DNA from: Rhynchopus euleeides
Taxonomy: Eukaryota > Euglenozoa > Diplonemea > Diplonemida > Diplonemidae
Assembly: GCA_963210315.1 (NCBI GenBank)
Contig: OY723287.1
Span: 744,001-808,000 of the forward strand
DNA: 64,000 nucleotides
Direction of reading: 5' to 3'
Part shown: piece by piece, positions 44,404 through 53,969 of the stretch
Layout of the letters: each line of letters starts with the position of its first letter
Position numbering within the stretch: position 1 is the stretch's first letter
The notes under the pieces: generated by a model
Told to the model about the DNA's origin: nothing
The model's database searches: none
The model's input: the letters and a program-made list of their open reading frames with translations, nothing else
Position numbers and translations under genes: made by a program

Positions 44404-45717
44404 GTCTCCGGAGTCGATCTGGAGTCTCCAGTGAGTCTCCGGAGTCGTTCCGGAGTCTCCGCGGAGTCTCCGGAGTCGATCTGGAGTCTCCGGCGAGTCT
44501 CCGGAGTCGGTCCGGAGTCTCCGGCGAGTCTCCGGAGTCGATCCGGAGTCTCCGGAGAGTCTCCGGAGTCGGTCCGGAGTCTCCGGAGAGTCTCCGGAGT
44601 CGATCCGGAGTCTCCGGTGAGTCTCCGAAGTCGATCCGGAGTCTCCGGCGAGTCTCCGGAGTCGATCCGGAGTCTCCGGAGAGTCTCCGGAGTCGATCCG
44701 GAGTCTCCGCGGAGTCTCCGGAGAGTCTCCGGAGTCGATCTGGAGTCTCCGGCGAGTCTCCGGAGTCGGTCCGGAGTCTCCGGCGAGTCTCCGGAGTCGA
44801 TCCGGAGTCTCCGGAGAGTCTCCGGAGTCGGTCCGGAGTCTCCGGAGTCGATCCGGAGTCTCCGGTGAGTCTCCGAAGTCGATCCGGAGTCTCCGGAGTC
44901 GATCCGGAGTCTCCGGCGAGTCTCCGGAGTCGATCCGGAGTCTCCGCGGAGTCTCCGGAGAGTCTCCGGAGTCGATCCGGAGTCTCCGGCGAGTCTCCGG
45001 AGTCGGTCCGGAGTCTCCGGAGTCGGTCCGGAGAGTCTCCGAAGTCGATCCGGAGTCTCCGGCGAGTCTCCGGAGTCGGTCCGGAGTCTCCGGAGAGTCT
45101 CCGGAGTCGATCCGGAGTCTCCGGAGAGTCTCCGGAGTCGGTCCGGAGTCTCCGGCGAGTCTCCGGAGTCGGTCCGGAGTCTCCGGAGAGTCTCCGAAGT
45201 CGATCCGGAGTCTCCGGCGAGTCTCCGGAGTCGGTCCGGAGTCTCCGGTGAGTCTCCGAAGTCGATCCGGAGTCTCCGGCGAGTCTCCGGAGTCGATCCG
45301 GAGTCTCCGGAGTTGGTCCGGAGTCTCCGGAGAGTCTCCGGAGTCTCCGGCGAGTCTCCGGAGTCGGTCCGGAGTCTCCGGAGAGTCTCCGGAGTCGGTC
45401 CGGAGTCTCCGGAGTCGGTCCGGAGAGTCTCCGAAGTCGATCCGGAGTCTCCGGCGAGTCTCCGGAGTCGATCCGGAGTCTCCGGCGAGTCTCCGGAGTC
45501 GGTCCGGAGTCTCCGGAGAGTCTCCGAAGTCGATCCGGAGTCTCCGGCGAGTCTCCGGAGTCGGTCCGGAGTCTCCGGAGAGTCTCCGGAGTCGGTCCGG
45601 AGTCTCCGGCGAGTCTCCGGAGTCGGTCCGGAGTCTCCGGAGTCGATCCGGAGTCTCCGGAGTCTCCGGAGAGTCTCCGAAGTCGATCCGGAGTCTCCGG
45701 CGAGTCTCCGGAGTCGC
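44404..45717. repeat. 31-base CTCCGGAG satellite
   Basis: Units combine AGTCTCCGG (9), AGTCGATCCGG or AGTCGGTCCGG (11) and AGTCTCCGGCG/AG/TG (11). Some units lose one module, giving 20-base steps. The sequence is rich in small palindromes (CTCCGGAG, TCCGGA) and nearly lacks TAA, TAG and TGA on either strand. All three minus-strand frames and at least two plus-strand frames therefore stay open for most of 1.3 kb. Frames of up to 512 residues (LRRLSGDSGPTPETPD-like) are explained by this and are not annotated as genes. Confidence 0.95.
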
Positions 45718-46078
45718 AAGTTGCTTTTTGATCCCTCTCAATTTTGCTGAACGGTCCCTCCTCTACTGCCAAACGTGCTCTACACACCACCCCTTTCATC
45801 AGGCAAGTGGGTGTGCCAGTGTGTGTGGAAGCGTCAACGCATCAAGCGAAGTATCAAACAGTCGAGAAAGAGCGGCAGAGTCGAAGTGACACTTTTGCTG
45901 AGTTTTTCTCACTCGGTTGCCAGCCCGGGGTTGCAGTGCTCTATGCTTTCCCTTGATCGTCATGTGTCGTCTCCCCAGCGGGAACCCCAGCATCCTCTGC
46001 CCCACCCCTTCCTTCGGGCCTCACTCCACCACCACACCTGCCAGGCCACACAGGCGTTCCCGCCCTGCTCTCCTAATT
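45718..46078. other. Region upstream of the subtilisin-family gene
   Basis: Lies between the satellite and the likely start codon at 46079. The reading frame is open back to 45917, but the extra 54 residues are not signal-like and precede a clear signal peptide. I see no TATA box or other promoter element that I can defend. Confidence 0.5.
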
Positions 46079-49000
46079 ATGCTCTCTGCGCTTGCCGTGG
46101 CTGCGGCGGCGTGTGCCATTGCGGCTCACGATGAGGTACACCACATCGGCAGCCTGCACACAGAGGCTCACGTCCCCCGCCACGACCCCGCTTTGGGTAA
46201 CGCACCGCGTCACTTCGCGGTGACATACGGCCACCCGAAGGATGGTAATGGCCCCATTGGGGTGGCTGATCTGACGCGCGCTCTCGGACATGCTGCCGAC
46301 CCACATGTTGTGCCTGTCCGTTCGTACATCATGTGGGCTGAGCTGGAGGATATTTACAGCACAGCAGAGGTTCGTGGGTGGGAGGTCCGTACCGTACGCC
46401 GGCTGTGCCACCGCCACAAGCACCACTCCCAGCGCCACAGTCACGACGAGCTGACGGGCTCACTGCAAGTCATCGCATCTGAAGACCGGCGTGAACACTG
46501 GAAGGAAGCGCTTGCTGCAAATAGGATCTACACCACTGGCATGGTGAAGCTCAGCGCAGGGAAGTACATCCTGACTTTGTCTGCGAAGGACGTAGTTTTC
46601 GCCGCAGCGGAGATGCTGGCACTCAAGGATGAGGTACGTTGGGTCGAACCTGGCGTGCATGGGGATGCGCTCAATGACATCGCGACGCGTATCGTGCAGA
46701 GCGACCACGGCACACATGCCATGTGGGATCAGCCCACCCCTCTTGACGGCACTGGCGAACTGTTGCTGGTGGGTGACACGGGTGTGGACGTCGAGTCGTG
46801 CTTCTTCAAAGATGATCATGCGCGCATCTCTTACTACCCACAGGTCAACATGAGCCACAGGAAGATTGTGTCTTACAAGGCCCACGTCAACTCCGCCACA
46901 GGACAGGAGGATACGAAGGATGCTGCTGGACATGGGACACATGTCGTCGGCTCGCTGATCGGCTCGCCAGTGTCCGGGGAACACCCGAACATGGAACGGT
47001 ACCAAGGGTTGGCCCGCGGGGCAAAGGTTTTCTTCACAGACCTGCAAGGCCGTGGGATGGGATTCACCAAGTTGTCTGTTCCGAACGACCTGAGGGAGTA
47101 CTTCAACTTCTCGTACGCGCTGGGCGCACGCATTTCGCACAACTCATGGGGAGTGGGGCATACCAAGACCAACGCGCGTGTCACCAGCATGGATAGGGAA
47201 GTCGACGAATACGTGTGGCATCACCTGGACTACTTTGTTGTTGCAGGAGCGGGGAATAAAGCCTCGTCTCCCGGGCTCATGTCGCCTGGCACTGCTAAGA
47301 ATGCAGTGTCTGTGGGAGCGCATGCAAATGAACTCGACGAGTCCCGCCGCACGTACTACCCGTACTACGCACATGGCCCGACCTTTGACGGACGCATCAA
47401 GCCCGACATCCTCGCGCCGGGTGGGAGGTCACGGCTGCACACAGCAGGTTTGGGTCAGTGCCATCAGTCCTCTGAGCTTTCAGGCACCAGCGGGTCTGCA
47501 AGGTTTGTCTCCGGGTCTGCAGCCATGGTGCGGCAGTATCTGCGCGAGGGGTGGTACCCACAGGGTGCGCCCGGTGGACCACCTCTCACACCCTCGGCAG
47601 CGCTGCTGCGTGCCATGCTGATGCACTCGGGGCGGCCTGTGCCCGGGACAGGGGCGTTGCCGAACAACAACGCAGGTTGGGGTCGGCTGGCGCTTCACGA
47701 CGTGCTGTACTTCAGCGGCTCCAACCGCACACTGCAGCAGTTTGAGCAGACGCATTTGCACCTCGTGTCCGGCAAGTTTCTCGCACAGGACATGGTGTAT
47801 CAGGTTGAGTTCGACGTGCAGGCTCCACACAACGCGAGCAACGCAGGGGGTGTGCGTGTGACGCTCGCCTTCACCGACTACCCTGCAGCCCTGGGAGCGA
47901 CACATTCGATGATCAACGACCTGGACCTGGTGGTGATGCTGCCCAACGGCACCCTGCTCCTGGGCAACGGGGCAACCCACGACCGGCTCAACCCCGTCGA
48001 GCAGGTGCGCATCGAGGGGGCGGCTGCTGGCAGGTACCGCGCACTGGTGTACGGCTTCCACACCCCTGAGTATGATCCGTATGAGGGTGTGCCCTTTGCC
48101 CTGGTGGCCACGGGCCCCAGCATTGTGGCACATGCGGTGCAGGCCCCTGCGCGCTGCCCCAACGACTGCACTGGGCGCGGCACATGCGACGCTGCGACGG
48201 GGCTGTGTGTGTGCATGGAGGGGTACCACCACGCCGACTGCTCGCTCTGCTCCTCCGAAATCTACTGCGGGGGCCGCGGTGCATGCCACGTGCCCTGGTC
48301 TGCCGGGGATACTGGCGTCCCGACCCCGACGTGCGAGTGCAGTGTTTTCTTCTCGGGCGAGCGTTGCGAAAAGTGCAGTCCGAACCGCTACGGGCCACAG
48401 TGTGACCACACCTGCCAGTGCAGGCATGGTTCGTGCGACACATCACTGCCTGCAGAGCAACGTGTGTGCCGCTGCACCGGCAACTGGGAGGGGAAGGACT
48501 GCCAGTATTGCAAGCATGGGTTCGCGGGGGACAGCTGCACGGAGCCTGCACACTGGTGCGGCACACAGGGCGCTGTCACCACCGTGCACGGCGAGCGGTC
48601 AGGTCTGGTCATGGTCAACTCGCGCCACCACTACGACAACTCGCAGCACTGCGATTGGGCCCTGCTGACCCCGGGTGCGGGCTGGGGTGTGCATCTTGAG
48701 TTCCTGGAGTTTGATATTGAAAAGAGATACGACTGGCTCTACATCTATGAGGGCACGGCTGCAGTTCCCGGGAGGCACAAACGCCGCTTCGATGGAATCA
48801 GCGCGCGTCACGTCGGGATGCAGATCGAAGGCCCTGCCTACCTGCGATTCGAGACGGACTACATGGGGGAGGGGTCCGGCTTCCTCATCCGCTACAACCT
48901 GACAGGGACATGCACGGAGGCCACATGCGGTCCGAACGGGCGGTGCGCACCCCCCACATCGCGCTACATCTGCGAATGCGTCGAGGGGCTCTCCCCCTCC

Positions 49001-50053
49001 AGCCTGTGTGGTGCGCCCACCCCCCGCCCAACCGCAGTGCCTGACCTTGCCACCTTTTATCCCACGACACCGTCGCCACGCACAGAGTTGCCAGTGTGGG
49101 TCCGGGGTACGAGTGAGCCCAGCGAGGAAACCGCACAGCCGAACACCACTGCGGCCCCCAAGGTGTCCAAGGCCCCCGCCAGCTGCAGCCCTGCTGAGTT
49201 CAGTGTTGCGAGGCGCTACACCGGGCATGTCGAGGTGGACGTGTGGGTGGTAGGCTCGTCAAAGCACTGCCGCATGCACTATCGTGTGGAGCGCAACGGC
49301 AGGCCTTACGCCGCCCACGAGATTGTGGCGATGGATGTTGACAGGGACGCCTATATCCATACGGTCCTTCTGCAGGGCGAGGGGAACTACACCGTGACGG
49401 CGGACGTGTCCACGCGGTACCACCACGAGCCCCAAGGCATCTACAAGAGATCGTTTCTGGTCGTGCCTCCCATGCCGCTGGTGGCGGATATCCTCCCAAA
49501 AGACGGTGCCAACGTGACCACATTCCTTCTCGATCTGGCCTGGCTTCTGTCTGTCAACCCCAACCGTGTTGTGCTCGATTCTGTGATGATGAATGGGACA
49601 CACCAGACTGCCATCTTCCACTTCACGGAGCCCCGCTTCGGGGACGGGCAGAACGCCGAGTACCTGTCCTGGCTTGCCCTGGGGCTCACATCATCGCAGC
49701 TCTCGAGCATCGGTATCGCGGGTATCTGGAAGCGGATCGACGATGCAGGGCGTAACGACACCGCTGCCCCTAATACACACCACGTCGTGCCACCAGGGCT
49801 TCAGGTGCTTCCGAGCCATCAGGGTCAGGGCCAACCATCTGAGGGGTCGGACAGCCTCAGCCCTGCAGTCATCGCCGTGATTGTCAGCGCTTCCATTGTG
49901 GTGTTGGCCGGTTGGTCGGTTGCCATCCTGGGAGTTGTTGCGTGCGTCTGCCGCACACCCAGCAGTGCCTCCCAGTCTGAGTGCGATCTCGCAAAGGGAG
50001 TCACCCCTGTGGTGAAGGAGGTGCATACCGATGTGCAGATGGGCCAGATTTAA
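46079..50053 (+). CDS. Secreted, membrane-anchored subtilisin-family serine protease with EGF and CUB domains
   Basis: 1324 residues, intronless. The chosen start gives a clear signal peptide (MLSALAVAAAACAIAA); an in-frame ATG 54 codons upstream does not. After a prodomain (about 20-215) comes a peptidase S8 domain with Asp233 (GDTGVD), His285 (GHGTH), oxyanion Asn355 (HNSWG) and Ser471 (GTSGS). The MSPGTAKNAVSVGA stretch and a following beta domain (about 560-690) resemble the KP-43/Dictyostelium TagB-like subgroup. Next come EGF-like repeats (about 692-822), a CUB domain (about 825-940), another EGF (945-976), a Pro/Thr linker, a beta-sandwich-like region and a transmembrane helix (about 1263-1290) with a 35-residue tail. 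I infer a cell-surface or shed protease that cleaves extracellular proteins. All catalytic residues are present. The substrate is unknown. Confidence 0.93.
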   Translation: MLSALAVAAAACAIAAHDEVHHIGSLHTEAHVPRHDPALGNAPRHFAVTYGHPKDGNGPIGVADLTRALGHAADPHVVPVRSYIMWAELEDIYSTAEVRGWEVRTVRRLCHRHKHHSQRHSHDELTGSLQVIASEDRREHWKEALAANRIYTTGMVKLSAGKYILTLSAKDVVFAAAEMLALKDEVRWVEPGVHGDALNDIATRIVQSDHGTHAMWDQPTPLDGTGELLLVGDTGVDVESCFFKDDHARISYYPQVNMSHRKIVSYKAHVNSATGQEDTKDAAGHGTHVVGSLIGSPVSGEHPNMERYQGLARGAKVFFTDLQGRGMGFTKLSVPNDLREYFNFSYALGARISHNSWGVGHTKTNARVTSMDREVDEYVWHHLDYFVVAGAGNKASSPGLMSPGTAKNAVSVGAHANELDESRRTYYPYYAHGPTFDGRIKPDILAPGGRSRLHTAGLGQCHQSSELSGTSGSARFVSGSAAMVRQYLREGWYPQGAPGGPPLTPSAALLRAMLMHSGRPVPGTGALPNNNAGWGRLALHDVLYFSGSNRTLQQFEQTHLHLVSGKFLAQDMVYQVEFDVQAPHNASNAGGVRVTLAFTDYPAALGATHSMINDLDLVVMLPNGTLLLGNGATHDRLNPVEQVRIEGAAAGRYRALVYGFHTPEYDPYEGVPFALVATGPSIVAHAVQAPARCPNDCTGRGTCDAATGLCVCMEGYHHADCSLCSSEIYCGGRGACHVPWSAGDTGVPTPTCECSVFFSGERCEKCSPNRYGPQCDHTCQCRHGSCDTSLPAEQRVCRCTGNWEGKDCQYCKHGFAGDSCTEPAHWCGTQGAVTTVHGERSGLVMVNSRHHYDNSQHCDWALLTPGAGWGVHLEFLEFDIEKRYDWLYIYEGTAAVPGRHKRRFDGISARHVGMQIEGPAYLRFETDYMGEGSGFLIRYNLTGTCTEATCGPNGRCAPPTSRYICECVEGLSPSSLCGAPTPRPTAVPDLATFYPTTPSPRTELPVWVRGTSEPSEETAQPNTTAAPKVSKAPASCSPAEFSVARRYTGHVEVDVWVVGSSKHCRMHYRVERNGRPYAAHEIVAMDVDRDAYIHTVLLQGEGNYTVTADVSTRYHHEPQGIYKRSFLVVPPMPLVADILPKDGANVTTFLLDLAWLLSVNPNRVVLDSVMMNGTHQTAIFHFTEPRFGDGQNAEYLSWLALGLTSSQLSSIGIAGIWKRIDDAGRNDTAAPNTHHVVPPGLQVLPSHQGQGQPSEGSDSLSPAVIAVIVSASIVVLAGWSVAILGVVACVCRTPSSASQSECDLAKGVTPVVKEVHTDVQMGQI

Positions 50054-50496
50054 AATGTCGCCCCGCCACCCCACCACCCCCATCAGACCCACTTGCCGAG
50101 CATAGACGCGCTCGAGCCCGAATTCGACCTGCATACCGCACATCTCCCGTTTGGCGAGCGTCTTTCGAGCAAGGTACCCCTCTGCAGCAGCATCTGACAC
50201 CTCTGCGAGGCCCTAGGCACACGGCATGTGTTGCTCGGCGTGCTGGGTGAGCGTAGTGATACCCTTTCCTTGCAAAGAACGAAATACTGCGGTCGGGAGT
50301 GGTTCAGGTACAAAGGCAAGGTACGAAACTGAGGTACATTTTTTAGGACCCCAAAAAATCATCACAAAAGTGCGCATCAGGTGTCACAAGTGGGCTCCAG
50401 ACGGTTTCCGGGGGGGTATGGGTCGGATTTTCGGGTCAGATCAGGTATTAGGGCGGTTCTGATGGTATGTTGAAAAATGTGGTTTTGTACGGGCTT
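50054..50496. other. Downstream region of the protease gene
   Basis: No gene or RNA is recognised. It holds the unmarked 3-prime flank of the protease gene and GC-poor sequence up to the inverted-repeat element at 50497. No clear polyadenylation signal. Confidence 0.5.
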
Positions 50497-50568
50497 CACG
50501 GTGGGATCTTGTAAATTTTACATGTAAAAATACTGATTTTTACATGTATTATACATGTATAATACTTG

Positions 50569-50763
50569 CATGTCAACTATTATACATGTATAATACATGT
50601 ATATGCCTGAAATATACATGTAAAATACATGTATATCAAGTAAAAATACATGTATAATAGTTGCATGTCAACTATTATACATGTATTTTTGCTTGATATA
50701 CATGTATTTTACATGTATATTTCAGGCATATACATGTATTATACATGTATAATAGTTGACATG
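50569..50763. repeat. 195-base nearly perfect AT-rich palindrome
   Basis: CATGTCAACTATTATACATG at 50569 is mirrored by the end at 50763. The two halves match base for base except for about one change (AAGTAAAAA against AAGCAAAAA). Composed of TACATG and ATGTAT words, it should readily form a cruciform. It is part of the left half of the larger element. Confidence 0.9.
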
Positions 50764-51058
50764 CAAGTATTATACATGTAAAATACTTGCATGCAAGTAA
50801 AATACATGTATTTTACTTGCATGCAAGTATTTTACTTGTCATGCAAGTATTATACATGTATTTTACTTGTCATGCAAGTATTTTACATGTATAATACTTG
50901 CATGACAAGTATTATACATGTAAAATACATGTAAATGCATGAAATATACATGTAAAATACATGTATATCAAGTAAAAATACATGTATAATAGTTGACATG
51001 TCAACTATTACCGTAAACGGAAATATTGTGGACCGTAATAAAGGTGAACCGTACTATA

Positions 51059-51125
51059 GGTGGACCGTAAAAAAGATGGAACAAATGGGATTTTTCCGGA
51101 ACTTGGAACATTTTTACGGTCCACC
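51059..51125. mobile_element. 67-base mini inverted-repeat unit, copy 1
   Basis: Starts GGTGGACCGTAAAAA and ends TTTTTACGGTCCACC, a perfect 15-base inverted repeat. A second copy of the same length and orientation is at 51729-51795. Both lie inside the 50497-51972 element. Confidence 0.8.
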
Positions 51126-51370
51126 TATTTTACGGTTGGGATCGTGGACTTGGCGGTTTTTTTTACGAGTTCCTTCGCGACGAAGTCGCGAAGGAACCAA
51201 GGAAATCGTACGGCTGAAGCTGCAGGATTAACACCACAGGGCCTCAGCACAGAGTGTGCACTCACCATCGTCCGGGAACTGTTCTCCCACAGTTACTGCA
51301 GGGTGTACTACACTAAAGGAGTACGATTTCCCTGAATTTTTCGGGCACTGATTCACGAATTTACATCTGG

Positions 51371-51470
51371 AGGGAGCCCGGTGGTCTCAGCTTCTGTCTG
51401 CGCGCCCTGCCGTACTGTGGCTGCTTTTGTGGGCTCGTGCAGCAGGTTCTACTTTTACTTCTACCGGAAT
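51371..51470 (-). repeat. Dispersed repeat R, minus-strand copy
   Basis: Reverse complement reads GGTAGAAGTAAAAGTAGAAC then CTGCTGC and GCAGCCACAGTACGGCAGG, matching the copy at 44037 with moderate divergence. It is uninterrupted at the CTGCTG site. It sits within the long inverted-repeat element, so it was captured or is part of its cargo. Confidence 0.7.
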
Positions 51471-51728
51471 GCTCCTTGCATGGTACTACACTTCTCGAGG
51501 TGTGGTGGTGGGTGAGTCTCGAGGTGAGATCGTGCCTTTTCCACACGCAGGGAGGACTTGCTTCTCTTGCTGGTGTTGGTTGCGGTGGTGGAGGGAGGGT
51601 CCAAAGCTGGGAGGTCGGGAGGCCTACGTGTGGGTGTCTGCGGCGTGGAGGCCGCAGTCCGCGCCCCGCAACCCACCAGCCCGCGGGCGAAAAACGCATT
51701 GTCTTTTCCATATTCAGTCCCAATAAAT

Positions 51729-51795
51729 GGTGGACCGTAAAAAAGATGGAACGTTTGGCCTTTTTTTGGGAACTTGGAACATTTTTACGGTCCAC
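51729..51795. mobile_element. 67-base mini inverted-repeat unit, copy 2
   Basis: Same 15-base inverted ends (GGTGGACCGTAAAAA) and spacing as the unit at 51059, with a partly different middle. The CGCATTGTCTTTT motif occurs just upstream (51695-51707). Confidence 0.8.
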
Positions 51796-51972
51796 CCTTT
51801 TTCCGTTTACGGTATACATGTATTTTTGCTTGATATACATGTATTTTACATGTATATTTCAGGCATATACATGTATTATACATGTATAATCGTTGACATG
51901 CAAGTATTATACATGTATAATACATGTAAAAATCGGTATTTTTACATGTAAAATTTACAAGATCCCACCGTG

Positions 51973-52190
51973 TTATGACCCCCCCCTACCCCCCCCCCCC
52001 CAACCAATCCAAACTGGAAGAAATATTCTCGTGTCCGAAGCGTTTGTTTCTGCCAACCCCCCCACACACCACACACCACCACCACCACCGCTTTCCCCAT
52101 CAACCTGGCTGCCTCTTGAGTCTATAACGTCAAGTCTATTCGGTTCTTATACAATGCCCACCACACACCCATCCCCCCACCCCCCACCCC
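51973..52190. other. Poly-C-rich spacer
   Basis: Contains a GACCCCCCCCTACCC-type C tract like that at 55108-55137 and CACCACCACC microsatellite. No gene is seen. Confidence 0.5.
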
Positions 52191-52375
52191 CACGGTGGGG
52201 TACGACAACCAGAGGGTAACCCTTTTCGGTACCCAAATCGGCCGAAAATCCGATAACGCATTTAGGTACCCTGGGTACCGAATTTAGGTACCCTGGGTAC
52301 CTAATTTAGGTACCCAGGGTACCTAAAAAATGGGTTACCCACAGGGTCCGACATCGGGTGTCGTACCCCACCGTG
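52191..52375. mobile_element. 185-base miniature element with CACGGTGGGGTACGACA ends
   Basis: A perfect 17-base inverted repeat, CACGGTGGGGTACGACA / TGTCGTACCCCACCGTG. CC lies on both outer sides. The interior is a set of GGTACCCTGGGTACC and GGTACCCAGGGTACC palindromes (52262-52325). The first nine bases of the end match the 50497 element, so both may use the same transposase. No coding capacity. Confidence 0.85.
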
Positions 52376-52781
52376 CCGTTTTTCAATTATTTCCCGTCGG
52401 CGCGCACGAGGGGAGGGGGGGGGAGCTTTTATGTGCATGCCTCTGGCCGGGTATTGGCACCCGTAAGCGTTTCTACTCCTCTTTGCTGCCGTTCTCACTT
52501 GGGCACTCCACATCCACTTCCCCAAAAAGTAGCCGCAGAAAAACGGTACCATGTGTAGCGGCCCTCACAAGTGGCACAGGGTGTATGGAGATTCACTCAA
52601 ATTTCCGGTGAAATCCAACACCTGGTCCGGGCTTGAGTTCCCAGAGAGGTCTTTAGGAAAAGCCCGGAGGAGGGGGGAGGGAGGGTACGGGTGCAGAGAT
52701 GGAGAAGTGGGATTCAGATGGCGAACCCATCTCTGTGATTGTGTATCGCAGAGATTTCACTTCACCCCCCCCCCCCCCCCC
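52376..52781. other. Spacer without recognised gene
   Basis: Mixed sequence ending in a 17-base C run (about 52765-52781) that directly abuts the next element. Short frames show no family resemblance. Confidence 0.5.
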
Positions 52782-53968
52782 TAGGCATACTTGTACCCCC
52801 ATATGGGGAAGGCCAAAAATATGGGGAAAATATGGGGGGAATATGGGGGGTTTTTCAAGTCCTGTTCCCCCATATTTCCCCCATATGGGGGATATATGGG
52901 GGAAAACCCAGGGGTTCCTCAGGTGGAAGCAGTCAGCAAACAGTTCTCTTCGTTCTACTTTTCACAGGGTGTGAAGTCAGCCACTGACAGGGGACGTCTA
53001 GCACCTTGCAGTGCCATCTCACCTCGTCGCTTTCTGCAGAGAGGAAACGCCCGGCTGAAGTGCTCGAGTCAGACCACAAAAGGTGCTGTGAGAGTGCCGA
53101 CCGCCACTTTCTTCAAGTCTGAGTAGCGGTCATCAGAGCATGCTGACCAGTAGTCCTGTCTTTGCTGGCAGAACAGTTGCGTCCTGCAGCCAGTCCTTGT
53201 ACTGGCCTTCACAGGTCTCATTCCACCCGGCAGATGCAGCTTGAACATGTCAAGCTGCCTGGTGACGAGCGTCGACTCCGACTTTTCGGCGCTCGGAGCG
53301 GTCAAAAGCGGCGGAAGCGCCTGACACCCCAGAATGCACTGCTTGTGAATTCCCTTGTCTGATTAAGGATCCCAGGGGGCAGTTCGCAATCGCAAACACA
53401 CCAGAGGAGGAGGACAGCGAGTGTGAGAGTGACGTGCCGGACAGGACTTCAAAACACAGGAGTGTGTGTTGTGAGGAGCTGTTAACCCTGAACGCGCTAT
53501 GTGTGTCTGTGCGTATGTGTCCACCACCGCTGCCGCTGTCACTGCGGTGCCCCGCCAAACCGGGAAGCGTTTGCTCTCCGCTGCCGCTGTATCGGCGCAG
53601 GAGAGGAACAGGAGGTCGGTGCGAACCACCTGGGGGATCTTCCAGGGGGGGCCAGACCTGGCCACACCTGAACGAGCGCGCACCTCCCCAGGATCGGACT
53701 CCTGGAGGATCCCCAACAAGGCATGAGGCCGGTTTCGACGCGCACTTCGTGTGTGTCTGTGCCTGAGTGGTTTGATGTTCTCCCGTTGCAGCACGAATAC
53801 CCCCATATCCCCCCATATGGGCCCCATATTTCCCCCATATTCCCCCATATTTTACCGGGTTTTCCCCATATTTTCAGCCTTTTTCCCCATATGGGGGCGG
53901 GGTTTTGCGACCCCCCATATTTCCCCCAGATTTAGGGGGTTCCCCATATGGGGGGACAAGTATGCCTA
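52782..53968. mobile_element. 1187-base inverted-repeat element with TAGGCATACTTGT ends and CCCCATATGGGG motifs
   Basis: Ends TAGGCATACTTGT and ACAAGTATGCCTA are inverted. About 150 bases at each end are full of CCCCATATGGGG and related ATATGGGG words, in inverted arrangement. A poly-C run lies outside the left end and a poly-G run outside the right. The interior (about 52940-53790) is GC-rich with only short unassignable frames and no transposase. Confidence 0.8.
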
Positions 53969-53969
53969 G

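Larger units (their letters stand above)
50497..51972. mobile_element. Long inverted-repeat element with CACGGTGGGATCTTG ends
   Basis: The left 160 bases (from CACGGTGGGATCTTGTAAAT) recur inverted at the right end, finishing ACAAGATCCCACCGTG. TT lies on both outer sides, a possible 2-base target duplication. The arms are chains of TACATGTAT-type palindromes. The interior holds two 67-base sub-elements, a copy of dispersed repeat R and a perfect hairpin at 51169-51197 (GTTCCTTCGCGAC, loop GAA). It shares its first nine bases with the element at 52191. No transposase is present. The superfamily is not identifiable. Confidence 0.8.

Noticed and set aside
44261-45799. 512-residue minus-strand frame (LRRLSGDSG repeats)
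   Set aside because: All minus frames are open because the 31-base satellite lacks stop codons. There is no start context or unique domain.
45917-46078. Upstream in-frame start for the protease gene
   Set aside because: The added 54 residues are not hydrophobic signal-like and would bury a good signal peptide that starts at 46079.
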